From Bacteroidales bacterium (lineage in GTDB: Bacteria; Bacteroidota; Bacteroidia; Bacteroidales; UBA932): 64,000 nucleotides of DNA. Shown piece by piece: positions 50,443-59,688 of the stretch. Each line of letters starts with the position of its first letter. The stretch's first letter is position 1. The stretch covers positions 62,001-126,000 of the forward strand of contig JAFRUH010000033.1 of the NCBI GenBank assembly GCA_017438975.1, written 5' to 3'. The position numbers and the translations under genes were made by a program. Below the pieces are notes generated by a model. The model ran no database searches. It had not been told where the DNA came from and worked only from the letters and a program-made list of their open reading frames with translations.

Positions 50443-52158
50443 TTAAGGCTCTGAACGACGGGCGTTTACGATGCGAAGGACCAGGAAGGCGAGGAGGGAG
50501 ATGGCGGTCAGGGCGCCGCCGAAAAGCAGGAGGAGGCGCCGGGTTGCCGGGAAGAAGAACGAGAGGACGAGCGAGATCAGGCCGACGGCGAGATAGGTGC
50601 CCGCCAAAATCTTCAGGGCCATGCCGGAATAGGCGCGGCCGGCCTTCTTCGCGACGGCATCCTCCATGCGGTTCTCATCCCCGAGCAGGGATTCCATCTT
50701 CAGGTAGCCCTCCTCGACCGGCCGCTTCCGTCCTGCGATCTCGAAGATCGTCAGCATGAAAAGGGGGACAAGGCAACCCACGATGGCGTCCGCCAGGTAC
50801 GAATTTGCGGAAACCCACTCCGGGAACAGGAGGTGGAACTTCACCAGGATCGCCAGCACATAGGTCACCCCCATGGAAATGATGACGTCCCGGCCCCGGA
50901 TCTTCTTTGAAAACAGGCCCCAGATCGACGGGATGAAGATCGGTGAGATCACGACGGTCAGGAGCATGATCACGACCTTCTCCGCCCCGCCCAGAAGCGG
51001 GAGCAGGACAGCGATCACGACCAGCATGAGCCCGTAAATATACGTGAACCGGCGCCCGACCTTGATTTTCTGCGCCTCCGTGGCTTCCGGATGGCGCGGC
51101 AGGTAGAGGTCGCAGGTAAAGACGTTCGCGAACACATTGAGCGTCCCTGAGACCAGCGACAGGGTCGCGGACATCATCGCCGCGATCATGAAACCGAGGA
51201 GTCCCGGGCCCAGGACCCGCTGGCTCATCAGCATGTACGCCTGTTCCGGATTGGCTCCCGGATCGACGGTCCGGTAGACCATTGCCGGAAGGTACCAGAG
51301 AATCGGTGTCAGAAGATAGAGAGCGCCGACAAGGTAGGAACTCTTCCGGGCGTCCTTCGCTGTCGGGACGCTGATATAGCGCTGGACGAAGGGCCAGTCT
51401 CCGCCGATCATGAAAAAGTTCAGGATGGTCCACAACACGAGCCAGCCGCCGGTGTACTCATTATTGGTGATCCGGAAAAAGCCCTCCGGGGCCTTCGCCG
51501 CGAAGGTCTCGAACCCGCCGACGGAATGGAGCGAGAGCGGAACCAGAATCAGGAACATCACGAAAAGTACCGCGAACTGGATCACATCCGTCATCAGGAC
51601 GGCCAGGTATCCGCCCATCGCCGTATAGACGAAGGTGATGAGGCCGAGGATGATGACAGCCCACTGGACACGGAGATGGCCCGTCGCCGGATCTGCGAGG
51701 ACATGGCCTTCCGGGAGGGGCATCACGGCGACGACCATGATGGAAATCGCATAGAGGGCAACCGCGGTATGGACCGCCCGGCCGATGATCAGGACGACGG
51801 AATAGAACTTGAGCGTTCCGTCCCCGAAACGGTGCGTCAGGTACTCCGCCGGGGAACTGATGTTCATCCGGGCCCATTTGACGGAAACCCACTTGCCGAC
51901 CGCGAGGGACACGACGCCAATCATCATGCCGATGATCGCCGCGCAGAGGCCATGCTTGAAGGCCACGCCGCCCCAAACGGCGAAGGTGCTGGCCGAAAAG
52001 ATCGTCATGTAGGTAGACAGTCCGGACAGCCACCAAGAAGAATTCTTCCCGGCGATGAACATCTCCCGGGAGCTGCTGATCCGCTTGCCCAGCAGCCAGC
52101 CGACCGCCAGGAGTCCCGCAAAATACAGGAGGATGATCAGATAATCGGCCGGAGTCAT
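50443..52158 (-). CDS. Sodium/solute symporter (SSS family)
   Basis: The 571-residue inner-membrane protein has about 13-14 helices. The SSS family is shown by the N-terminal GKRISSSREMFIAGKNSSWW, the STFAVWGGVAFKHG segment and the later MIAAMMSATLSLVSGTLNVFANVFTCDLY, which matches the sodium-site signature region. It should bring the final product of the pathway into the cytosol with Na+. Relatives carry sugars, sialic acid, myo-inositol or carboxylates; sequence alone does not decide. It lies three bases after the 107-aa gene and before the FAD oxidoreductase. Confidence 0.92.
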   Translation of the reverse strand: MTPADYLIILLYFAGLLAVGWLLGKRISSSREMFIAGKNSSWWLSGLSTYMTIFSASTFAVWGGVAFKHGLCAAIIGMMIGVVSLAVGKWVSVKWARMNISSPAEYLTHRFGDGTLKFYSVVLIIGRAVHTAVALYAISIMVVAVMPLPEGHVLADPATGHLRVQWAVIILGLITFVYTAMGGYLAVLMTDVIQFAVLFVMFLILVPLSLHSVGGFETFAAKAPEGFFRITNNEYTGGWLVLWTILNFFMIGGDWPFVQRYISVPTAKDARKSSYLVGALYLLTPILWYLPAMVYRTVDPGANPEQAYMLMSQRVLGPGLLGFMIAAMMSATLSLVSGTLNVFANVFTCDLYLPRHPEATEAQKIKVGRRFTYIYGLMLVVIAVLLPLLGGAEKVVIMLLTVVISPIFIPSIWGLFSKKIRGRDVIISMGVTYVLAILVKFHLLFPEWVSANSYLADAIVGCLVPLFMLTIFEIAGRKRPVEEGYLKMESLLGDENRMEDAVAKKAGRAYSGMALKILAGTYLAVGLISLVLSFFFPATRRLLLLFGGALTAISLLAFLVLRIVNARRSEP

Positions 52159-52161
52159 GCG

Positions 52162-52485
52162 CTATTCCTTGCAGGCAATCTGGATGTTCAGTTTCATGGA
52201 TCCGCCGGTCACGGTTGCGTCGAGGCGGAGCCAGTTGCCGAATTCGCGGACGCGGATGAAGTTCAGGCCGTCCCGGATAGGACCCGAGACGGTCCCCTCG
52301 TCGCACCAGTGTACGCCGTCATGGGAGATCTGCACGCGCGCGTTCAGTTCCGGATCCCCGATCCGGTCCTCGACGTGGATGAAAAAGATGCACTCCGAAG
52401 CCCATCCCGCCTCATAGGGATTGGTCTGGAAATTTCCTTCGAAGTACTTCTTGACTTCGAGGTGGGATGCATTGAACAGTCTCAT
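52162..52485 (-). CDS. Small beta-rich protein of unknown function
   Basis: The 107-residue protein has no signal peptide. Alternating strands are visible (CIFFIHVEDRIG, RVQISHDGVHWCDEG, NFIRVREFGNWLRLDATV), and the SHDGVHW piece resembles one found in small sandwich domains of virion and discoidin-like proteins. I recognise no family with certainty. I start at ATG 52485 and not at the TTG two codons earlier. It is tightly packed between the first MBL-fold gene and the symporter gene (gaps of 6 and 3 bases), which argues that it is translated. Confidence 0.65.
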   Translation of the reverse strand: MRLFNASHLEVKKYFEGNFQTNPYEAGWASECIFFIHVEDRIGDPELNARVQISHDGVHWCDEGTVSGPIRDGLNFIRVREFGNWLRLDATVTGGSMKLNIQIACKE

Positions 52486-52491
52486 TGCCAA

Positions 52492-53802
52492 TTATTTAGA
52501 TTGATAAGGTCCATGGACGGCCTTGACCTTGTAGGCCTGGTCGTCATCTTCCAGGATCAGCACCCAGTAGCGGTCACCGCCCGGCTCGACCCGGACGACG
52601 ACATGACCCTGCACGGAAAGGAACCTGTCCGGATCGACATCGTTCGACAGGAGGAGGTCCCGGTTGGCGGGCGCCATGTTCGTCGAGATGATCTTCGCGT
52701 CGGGGTTGGCCTTCCAGACCCGCTTCATCGTCGCGGGATTCGGCTGCACGTCGCGCCAGTTCGCCGCGATGGCGACATCCGGTTTCAGGGCGTTCAGGAG
52801 CGCCTGGCTGTTCGTTCCGCTCGTACCGTGGTGGCAGAGCTTCATGACGTCCACCTCGGGCATGATCTTCGCGACCGGAGCCTCGGCGTCGAACCAGGGG
52901 ATCTTTTCTTTGTGCTTGTACTGGAGGTCGCCGCCCGCGAAATAGTTGAATTTCCCGTACTGCAGGTGGAAGAGGCAGCTGAAGATATTCTCGTTGATAT
53001 TCGGGGCCTCGGGATCTTCGGACTCCGCCCAGATGAGACACTGCTCGGCGGAAGGGATATAGGTCGAATCGACCTCCGTCCCCACGCCGGTCCAGTAATT
53101 GCCGCCGGCGCCGATGTTCCGGACGGAAAAGCCCGGATACTTCGACGGGTCGTGCTTCAGGACGATCTGGTCGTCCCGGCCGACCTGCATGGGCTGGTAC
53201 ACGGTGCCGTTGGCCTTCTCGGACCAGGCGACGAACTTCCGGTAATTCTCATACCGCTCCCAGGAAGCCTTGTTGCGGAACCCCTTCGAGGCGCGGGAGG
53301 AGAAATCGCCCCGGTCGATGACGGTCCCGACCTTGAGGTTCGCTCCGACTTCGGCGACCGAGACCATCTGGAAGCCGCCTTCGGGATGGACCTGGATCCC
53401 GGCGGCGCCCGGCGTCGGGGCAAGCATGCCGAAATGGTCCCCGTGGAAATGCGTAATCATCATATAATCAAGCGCTTCCTTGGAAACAGACGGTTCGAAG
53501 TGCCGGACATAGTCCGTGACGACCTTTCCCGTCGTGATGTCCTTGGAGGGCTTGGAAGGGAGACCCGGAGGGTCGAGGGGATAATCCTCCTGCGGAAGGG
53601 AGCCGCCGGCGTCGACCAGCATCGTCGTCCCGTCCGGGAAGATGTAGAAGAAGCTCTCCCCGCGGCCACTGTTGATGGAATGGATGTCCAGCCAGCCTTC
53701 CTGCCACGCCGGCAGGACTTTTCCGGGCTTGACGGAAACCGGCGTCTTCGCACATCCGGCCAGGAGCGCCAGGAGAGCCAACCCTGTGATAATCTTTTTC
53801 AT
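52492..53802 (-). CDS. Metallo-beta-lactamase-fold lipoprotein, paralogue A
   Basis: The 436-residue lipoprotein (signal LLAGC) has a metallo-beta-lactamase fold with THFHGDHFG (His118, His120, Asp122, His123), FAGGDLQYK later on and VMKLCHHGTSGTN, the order seen in ComEC/Rec2-like MBL proteins. A large insert (about residues 130-260) separates the first metal motif from the rest. Such folds hydrolyse phosphodiesters, esters, lactones or sulfates, but the substrate is unknown. Shared blocks with paralogue B include LPAW-x-EGWLDIHSIN and QGHVVVRV. Gene gaps of 3 and 6 bases point to one operon. Confidence 0.82.
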   Translation of the reverse strand: MKKIITGLALLALLAGCAKTPVSVKPGKVLPAWQEGWLDIHSINSGRGESFFYIFPDGTTMLVDAGGSLPQEDYPLDPPGLPSKPSKDITTGKVVTDYVRHFEPSVSKEALDYMMITHFHGDHFGMLAPTPGAAGIQVHPEGGFQMVSVAEVGANLKVGTVIDRGDFSSRASKGFRNKASWERYENYRKFVAWSEKANGTVYQPMQVGRDDQIVLKHDPSKYPGFSVRNIGAGGNYWTGVGTEVDSTYIPSAEQCLIWAESEDPEAPNINENIFSCLFHLQYGKFNYFAGGDLQYKHKEKIPWFDAEAPVAKIMPEVDVMKLCHHGTSGTNSQALLNALKPDVAIAANWRDVQPNPATMKRVWKANPDAKIISTNMAPANRDLLLSNDVDPDRFLSVQGHVVVRVEPGGDRYWVLILEDDDQAYKVKAVHGPYQSK

Positions 53803-53805
53803 ACG

Positions 53806-55155
53806 CTATTGTGCACGGAAAGGTCCGAATTTGGCCTTCACTTTATATTGTTCATTGTTGTCATCGAGGACGAAGACCCAATACTTGACCTTGCCGGGGT
53901 CCACACGGACCACGACATGGCCCTGGGTCGCCGAGAACCGGTTCGCGGGAATCCCGGCCTCCTGCATCAGCTGGAGGTTGGAGGACGCGATGTTGGTGGT
54001 GAACAGTTTCACCTCCTTGTTCGCATCCAGGACCCGCTGGATCGTCGCGGGATTCGGCTGGACGTCCTGCCAGGTCGCGGCGATGAACACATCCGGTTTC
54101 AGCACGGCGAGGAACTCCTTGCTATTGGTGTTGGCCGTGCCGTGGTGGCCGGCCTTCATGACCTCCACCTTCTGCATGACCTTCGCCATCGGGGCCTCGA
54201 TGTCCTTCCAAGCGTAGGTGGAGCGGCCGTTGTACTGGTGGTCGCCGCCCGCGAAGTAATCGAAGGAGCCGTATTTGAGATGGAACGCGCAGCTGTAGAT
54301 GTTCTCCCCGACGGCCCAGTCGGAACTGGAGGCGTGCTGGAGCATCTCCTCTGCGGAGGGCATCTCGGAGTATTCGTTCGTGCCGACTCCGGTCCATACG
54401 CGACCGGAAGCCGCAATGTTCCGGACGGAGAAAGACGGATATTGTTCCGGATGGTGCTTCAGGACAATCTGGTCGTCATGGCCGACCTTCATCGCTTCCC
54501 GGACCGTCCCGTATTTCTTCGCGGTCCATTCCACGAATTTGATGTAGTTCTGGTACCGTAGTTTCCCGCCGGAGTCGAAATAGTCCGCCGAGACCCGGTC
54601 GGTCCAGTCGCCCCGGTCGATGATCTTGACGATCGGGAGTTCCACCCCCACCTCCGGCAGACCGTTCATGACGAAACCACCTTCGGTGTTGTATTCCCAC
54701 TTGTAGGTCGTCCGCCAGGCGTCCCGCCACGCGCCGATATGGTCGCCGTGGTAGTGGGAAGCCATGAAATAATCGATCTTTCCGTCGGCTACGGCAGGAG
54801 CGAAATGCTTTATGTAATTGATGATCACCCGGCCGCAGCTGACCGTAACGTCCGGTTTGGACGGGAAGCCGTCCTTATCCGCCGTGTACTCGTTCTGTGG
54901 GGCGCCGGCCGCATCGATCAGCATCGTCGTTCCGTCGGGGAGAATGTAGTAGAAACTCTCCCCGCGACCGCCGTTGATGGAATGGATGTCCAGCCAGCCC
55001 TCTTCCCAGGCGGGAAGGACCTCGCCGACCTTGACGACCGCAGGGCCGGTCTCATCGGAAGGCGTCGGGGTCGGCGTCGGAGTCGGATCGACTGGTTTCT
55101 TGCAGGCGAAAACGGCCCCGGCGAGGACCAGCATCAACCAAATTCTTCTCTTCAT
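53806..55155 (-). CDS. Metallo-beta-lactamase-fold lipoprotein, paralogue B
   Basis: The 449-residue lipoprotein (signal AVFAC) has a Pro-Thr linker (TPTPTPTP) after the lipobox, then the same fold as paralogue A: SHYHGDHIG (His134, His136, Asp138, His139), FAGGDHQY and VMKAGHHGTANTN. Block identity to paralogue A is high across LPAWEEGWLDIHSING, DDQIVLKH and ISTN/FTTN, so the genes are a tandem duplicate. The inserts between motifs differ, which suggests separate substrates. It starts six bases after the 312-aa gene. Confidence 0.82.
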   Translation of the reverse strand: MKRRIWLMLVLAGAVFACKKPVDPTPTPTPTPSDETGPAVVKVGEVLPAWEEGWLDIHSINGGRGESFYYILPDGTTMLIDAAGAPQNEYTADKDGFPSKPDVTVSCGRVIINYIKHFAPAVADGKIDYFMASHYHGDHIGAWRDAWRTTYKWEYNTEGGFVMNGLPEVGVELPIVKIIDRGDWTDRVSADYFDSGGKLRYQNYIKFVEWTAKKYGTVREAMKVGHDDQIVLKHHPEQYPSFSVRNIAASGRVWTGVGTNEYSEMPSAEEMLQHASSSDWAVGENIYSCAFHLKYGSFDYFAGGDHQYNGRSTYAWKDIEAPMAKVMQKVEVMKAGHHGTANTNSKEFLAVLKPDVFIAATWQDVQPNPATIQRVLDANKEVKLFTTNIASSNLQLMQEAGIPANRFSATQGHVVVRVDPGKVKYWVFVLDDNNEQYKVKAKFGPFRAQ

Positions 55156-55161
55156 ATTCTC

Positions 55162-56100
55162 TTACTCTTGGGATATGACGACGGAGTCCAGGTAGAGGAA
55201 ACTCCGGCGCGGCGCATCGGTCTCGACCCAGGCGAGGGGGTTCATGAGCCCCTCGATCCGGGCATAGGCCGGAGCCCCGTAGATCGGGTGCCGTCCGAGG
55301 TCCATGACCTTGTCCTGGCACTGCATCTCGACATATTCGTATTTTTCCGTATCGATCAGAAGACGGAAATACTGCCAGTTGAGCTTGCAGTCCGTCTCGT
55401 TGTAGCAGAGGTCCTGGTGTCCGTCCGGAACATCGATGAACCCCTCGTGGCGGCCGTCCGGATAGCGTTTCCCGTTCCAGAACGGGTCGACGCCCTTGAC
55501 GCACCAGTCACCTTCGGTATCATAGGCCCAGGCCTTGTCGCTTTCGGCCCAGGGCCAGATCATCTGCCACTTCCGGACCGGCCGGCCGTCGACGGCGTTG
55601 AGGTAGCGGACCCCCGCGAAATGGCGGTTGTCGCCCCGCTCCTGCAGGTCCCAGCCGAAACCGAAGCACCGGATGGAATTCTCGTGCAGTCCGGGGAGTT
55701 CGCCTCCCGCGTCGCAGACATCCTGCTCCGCGGTGTAGGCGAACCACGTTTCGAACTGCAGGTATTTCCCCTTCCGGAAGAAGGAGATCCGCTTGATGCC
55801 GTGTCCCATGGACCCCGGCGCCGGTTTTTCGGCATAAGGGGAGCAGACGTTCCGGGTCGAGATCTTGAGGCTGTACTGCCCGCTCATCGAACCGTGCGAT
55901 CCGGGATACCGGAAGGTCGCGCTCGAGAGCATGCAGGCGGGCCACTGGTCCTTGATCACGATGCTCGGGCTCTGCTCGAAGCCTTCATTGCAGAAGTTCG
56001 GCATGATATTCATCCATCCGTTGAAGCCCGTGTCGAACACATCGTGGACGAGCACGCGCTTCAGCGGAAGGAATCGGGAAACTTGGATATCGTCCGTCAT
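55162..56100 (-). CDS. Conserved-looking protein of unknown function, 312 aa
   Basis: The protein starts MTDDIQVSRFLPLKRVLVHD without a signal peptide, although most neighbours are lipoproteins. It is rich in Trp, Tyr and Gly (FDTGFNGWMNIMP, GSMGHGIKRISFFRKGKY, LQFETWFAY, KWQMIWPWAESD), which suggests a jelly-roll or lectin-like sandwich. I do not recognise the family. It starts one base after the SusD gene and so is almost certainly translated with it. A carbohydrate-linked role is inferred from the aromatic content and position. Confidence 0.7.
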   Translation of the reverse strand: MTDDIQVSRFLPLKRVLVHDVFDTGFNGWMNIMPNFCNEGFEQSPSIVIKDQWPACMLSSATFRYPGSHGSMSGQYSLKISTRNVCSPYAEKPAPGSMGHGIKRISFFRKGKYLQFETWFAYTAEQDVCDAGGELPGLHENSIRCFGFGWDLQERGDNRHFAGVRYLNAVDGRPVRKWQMIWPWAESDKAWAYDTEGDWCVKGVDPFWNGKRYPDGRHEGFIDVPDGHQDLCYNETDCKLNWQYFRLLIDTEKYEYVEMQCQDKVMDLGRHPIYGAPAYARIEGLMNPLAWVETDAPRRSFLYLDSVVISQE

Positions 56101-56101
56101 G

Positions 56102-57970
56102 CTAGTATCCGGGATTCTGGGTCAGTTTCGGGCAGACGGTCCTCTCGTTGATCGGAATCGGGAAGAGATACTGCCGGGGGACGAATGCCTTCTGGACGTT
56201 GATCTGGTAATAGGACGGATAATTGTCCATGTCGCTCAGATCGATGATCGAGGTCTCGCTCATCCGGACCTTCAGATCCTTGGGGAAGAACCAGTACGGG
56301 GTCTTCTCGTTGGCTTTCCGGCTTGCGTTGGCGGCAAGACCGTAGCACGGCATCGTCAGGGCCTCCTCGCAGACTCTCCAGCGGATCAGGTCGAACCAGC
56401 GGCGGTTCTCCCAGGCCAGTTCGATCCGGCGCTCGTTGCGGATGATCCGGCGGAGTTTGGTCTGGTTGGTCTCGGTGATGGCCGGGTACTTGGAGGTTTC
56501 CTTCAGGCCGCATTTGTAGGCGCGGGCGCGGAGCGAATTGAGGGCGTCGAAGACGCTCTGGTCAATCTGGTTCATCTCCATCTTGGCCTCGGCGTACATC
56601 AGCAGGACGTCACCGTAGCGGATGATGACCTGCGGCATGTCGGTGAGCCGGTCGTCGATCCATTCTTCGTCGATGTATTTCTTCAGGACGAAACCGTTGT
56701 AAGAGCAGTCCTTGGAACCGGTCTTGGAGTCATTGTTCTTGACGAGGGCGCAGTTCAGGTGCCAGAATCCGTCCGCACCGACGACATTGGCCTTGCCGGT
56801 TTCCGCCCTGACATTCGTATTGATTCCGTCGATCTCCCAGTTTCCGCTCGCTCCCTTGACGGGCTCTGCGCCGGGATGGGCGGCCGCGACGACGGTCGTC
56901 GCCACGCCGGTCGAAACCTGGGCGACCTGTGAAGCGTCAACCCGCGGATTGTAGATATAATCCATGAATTCGGAATAGAACGGAACGATCGTCTCGCCGA
57001 GACGCGGGTCGCGGTTTGCAAACGGATCGGCGGGATCATAGAGCGGAGACTCCCACGGCAGCTTGCCGTCCGTGCAGGGGAAGGCGAAGAAGAGGTCGTA
57101 GGAAGGCTGGGCGACGGACGTTCCGCCGTTGTTTCGCGGATAGAACGAACGGGTCGTGGCCTCGTCATAGGAATGGATTCCGAGGGTGTTGGAGCACGGA
57201 AGGGCGAAGATATGTTCCGGGGAAGTCTTCGTCGAAGAGAGGAAGAGTTCCCGGAAGTCCGGGTGGAGCGAATAGAGGCCGAGGTCCATGCAGGCCTTCG
57301 CTGCAGTGGCGCAGGTCTGCCAGTCGCTCATGTACAGGGCGATCCGGGCCTTCATCGCGAGAGCGGCACCCTTGGTGACCCGCTGGGTCCCGGTATAGCT
57401 TTCCGGCAGGGCTGCGATAGCCGCGTCGAAATCCTCATAGATATGTCCGAGGACCACTTCGCGGTCGATACGACCCATCTCGTATGCCTCCTCCAGGGTG
57501 ATGTAATCCGTATAGAACGGCACATCGCCGAAGAGAGCGATGAGGTAAGAGTAGAAACAGGCGCGGAAGAATTTGGCTTCCCCCGTATACTGGGCCATCT
57601 GGGCGTCGCTCAGGGCGTCCTTTGCCTTGTCGAGGCTGTAGAGGATGGTATTGGCACGGGCGATACCCTTGTAGCTGTTCCCCCAGTCGGTCGCGCCCTG
57701 GCCCCAGGACGAGCTGATCGTACCGCCGAGCCAGTCATAAAGCTGGGTCCGCTGGTTCCAGTCGTCGGTCCAGCGGTCCGTATTGAAGAACCGGGTGCAT
57801 TCCGAACGCCACAGCGCCGGATTGTAGAGGGCGTTGAGCGCAAGGACGACTTCCTGCTCATTGCTGAACCAGTTCTCGCTGGACCCTTCGGAAAGCGGAT
57901 TCCGGTCCAGGTCGACGCAGCCGACGGCAAGGGTCAGCGCGGCGAATGCGAAAATGATATATTTTTTCAT
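56102..57970 (-). CDS. SusD/RagB-family lipoprotein (third pair)
   Basis: The 622-residue lipoprotein (signal LAVGC) opens CVDLDRNPLSEGSSENWF and has the SusD helical scaffold (EAKFFRACFYSYLIALFGDVPFYTD) and the C-terminal NERRIELAWENRRWFDLIRWR. It resembles the SusD protein at 42006 more than the beta-glucan one. Unusually, a BACON lipoprotein gene separates it from its SusC. It should bind the unknown substrate of the long array. Confidence 0.94.
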   Translation of the reverse strand: MKKYIIFAFAALTLAVGCVDLDRNPLSEGSSENWFSNEQEVVLALNALYNPALWRSECTRFFNTDRWTDDWNQRTQLYDWLGGTISSSWGQGATDWGNSYKGIARANTILYSLDKAKDALSDAQMAQYTGEAKFFRACFYSYLIALFGDVPFYTDYITLEEAYEMGRIDREVVLGHIYEDFDAAIAALPESYTGTQRVTKGAALAMKARIALYMSDWQTCATAAKACMDLGLYSLHPDFRELFLSSTKTSPEHIFALPCSNTLGIHSYDEATTRSFYPRNNGGTSVAQPSYDLFFAFPCTDGKLPWESPLYDPADPFANRDPRLGETIVPFYSEFMDYIYNPRVDASQVAQVSTGVATTVVAAAHPGAEPVKGASGNWEIDGINTNVRAETGKANVVGADGFWHLNCALVKNNDSKTGSKDCSYNGFVLKKYIDEEWIDDRLTDMPQVIIRYGDVLLMYAEAKMEMNQIDQSVFDALNSLRARAYKCGLKETSKYPAITETNQTKLRRIIRNERRIELAWENRRWFDLIRWRVCEEALTMPCYGLAANASRKANEKTPYWFFPKDLKVRMSETSIIDLSDMDNYPSYYQINVQKAFVPRQYLFPIPINERTVCPKLTQNPGY

Positions 57971-57978
57971 GTTCTCTC

Positions 57979-59676
57979 TTATTTAACGATTGCGATCCAG
58001 GTGTGGTGGGTAACGGGAGTCGATCCGCCGCCGGAGGAATCCTCGCCGGCCATACGGACGACAGGGTTCTCATCCTTTCCGGAAGATTCTCCGATGTAGG
58101 TCACGACCTTGGTTCCGTCGGAAATCATCAGGGACTGGCAGGTAACCTTGTACTCGACCTTGTCCACAGACTTGGTCAAGGTGTAGTTCCGGTCGACATA
58201 GGAGTTGAACTGCGTCGGGCTTTCAGGAGTGCCCGCACCGTTCGGATCGAACTTCAGTTCGATGTTGTACTTGACGTCGACGCCGTTCACGGACGCCGTC
58301 TGGACATCGCCGACCGGGACCCAGGTCCCGCCGTCATTGATTTCGAGAAGCCAGTACTTCAGCGTATTCTTGGTATTCGGACGGAGGGTGAACCAGATGT
58401 TCAGGGTCGTTCCGGCGGCAAGAGGAGCCGTCGGAGTCGCCTCCATCCAGATGTAGTCCCCGATCCAGGCACCGTACCAGCAAGGCTCGCCGCTGTTCCC
58501 GATACCTCTCTTGCAACGTCCCTTCGGGTTGATTTCCGTCTTGTCGGTTGCATTGTAGAACATGATCTTGCCGTTGCCGGTCTCATTCGCCGCACAGTAG
58601 AGGTCTTCACCGAAACCGACCTGGCAGGCCGCGGCGTTGGTCGCACCGTCGATCTTGGCGGCTTCCGCGAAATGGGCGCCGAGCACATCCGCATATTCCG
58701 CCTTGAAGTGCCACTGGGCCAGCATCTCGAGTTCCGGACCGACCTGGGCGGCGGCCTGGGTGATCACGACGGCGTATTCCGCCTGCGCGACGCCCTCGAC
58801 GGCCGTCTTGACCGTTACGGTATAGGTAACCTTCTCGCCCTTCTCGTTGGCCGGGAAGCCGACATTAATGGTTCCGGCACCTTCTCCGGCAGCAGGCTCG
58901 AGGGTCACGCCCTCGCCGGCAGCCGTCCAGGCGACATCGCCCTCGACCGCGATCGCGGCGGTCGTTGCAGCCGCGTCGACGGCAATCTCAAGCGGGGAGA
59001 CGACGAAGGTATGGGTCGGCTTCACCTCGGCGGCAGCCTGGGTGACGACAACCTGATACTCGGCCGTTTCGACATTCTTGTCATCAGTCTTGACCGTTAC
59101 GGTATAGGTAACCGGCTCGGTCTTCTCATTGGCCGGGAAGGACACGATGACGGTCGCGTCTCCATTGCCGGAAGCCGGATCGACCGTCGCACCGTCGGTA
59201 ACGGCGGCGGTCCAGGCGACCTCGGCACGGACATCGAAGGAGGCCGACGTCGCTTCCGCAGGAACCTCGAGCGCCACGTCGCTCACGCTGAAGGCATGGA
59301 CGACGGGTTCGGCGTTCGGATTGGCCGCCTGCCGGACCTCGACCCGGGTCATGACGATTTCATCGTTGGTATCGATGACGGCGACGCTCGCATAGCGGAG
59401 AACCGCGGTCGGGTTCTCGGTCGCCGTGAAGGTAATCTGGTCTCCGGAAACGCTGGCGGTCAGCCAGGTGGCCGTCTTCGGGACGGAGATGGTGAAAGGA
59501 AGCTCCGACGCGACGGTCGCGGTCAGGGAACCGCCTCCATAGGGAATCGGGTCGGTAGCCATCGTGACCTTCGTGCGGTCGCCGGCATAGGCTTCCTGCT
59601 CCTGGGCCTCGCGGTTCTCCTCGCAGGAAACGACCGCCAGGGCAAATATGGAAAGGAGAGTCAAAAATCTTTTCAT
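57979..59676 (-). CDS. BACON-repeat surface lipoprotein between SusC and SusD
   Basis: The 565-residue lipoprotein (signal LAVVSC) has about three BACON-like Ig modules (about residues 30-110, 125-215 and 222-312), each ending in a VTQAA or RQAA motif, with ITVTVKT-type repeats and the W-T-A core. A separate C-terminal domain (about 315-565) begins LAQWHFKAEYADVLG and has aromatic-rich WYGAWIGDYIWM, probably the ligand-binding part. Such proteins act as surface glycan-binding proteins in Sus-type systems. Its place between SusC and SusD is not the usual order. Confidence 0.82.
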   Translation of the reverse strand: MKRFLTLLSIFALAVVSCEENREAQEQEAYAGDRTKVTMATDPIPYGGGSLTATVASELPFTISVPKTATWLTASVSGDQITFTATENPTAVLRYASVAVIDTNDEIVMTRVEVRQAANPNAEPVVHAFSVSDVALEVPAEATSASFDVRAEVAWTAAVTDGATVDPASGNGDATVIVSFPANEKTEPVTYTVTVKTDDKNVETAEYQVVVTQAAAEVKPTHTFVVSPLEIAVDAAATTAAIAVEGDVAWTAAGEGVTLEPAAGEGAGTINVGFPANEKGEKVTYTVTVKTAVEGVAQAEYAVVITQAAAQVGPELEMLAQWHFKAEYADVLGAHFAEAAKIDGATNAAACQVGFGEDLYCAANETGNGKIMFYNATDKTEINPKGRCKRGIGNSGEPCWYGAWIGDYIWMEATPTAPLAAGTTLNIWFTLRPNTKNTLKYWLLEINDGGTWVPVGDVQTASVNGVDVKYNIELKFDPNGAGTPESPTQFNSYVDRNYTLTKSVDKVEYKVTCQSLMISDGTKVVTYIGESSGKDENPVVRMAGEDSSGGGSTPVTHHTWIAIVK

Positions 59677-59688
59677 AATCAGACTGCT

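Noticed and set aside
51526-54561. A 1011-codon plus-strand open frame opposite the symporter and MBL genes
   Set aside because: Low-complexity, charge-rich translation with repeated segments that mirror the paralogous MBL genes; it is a shadow.
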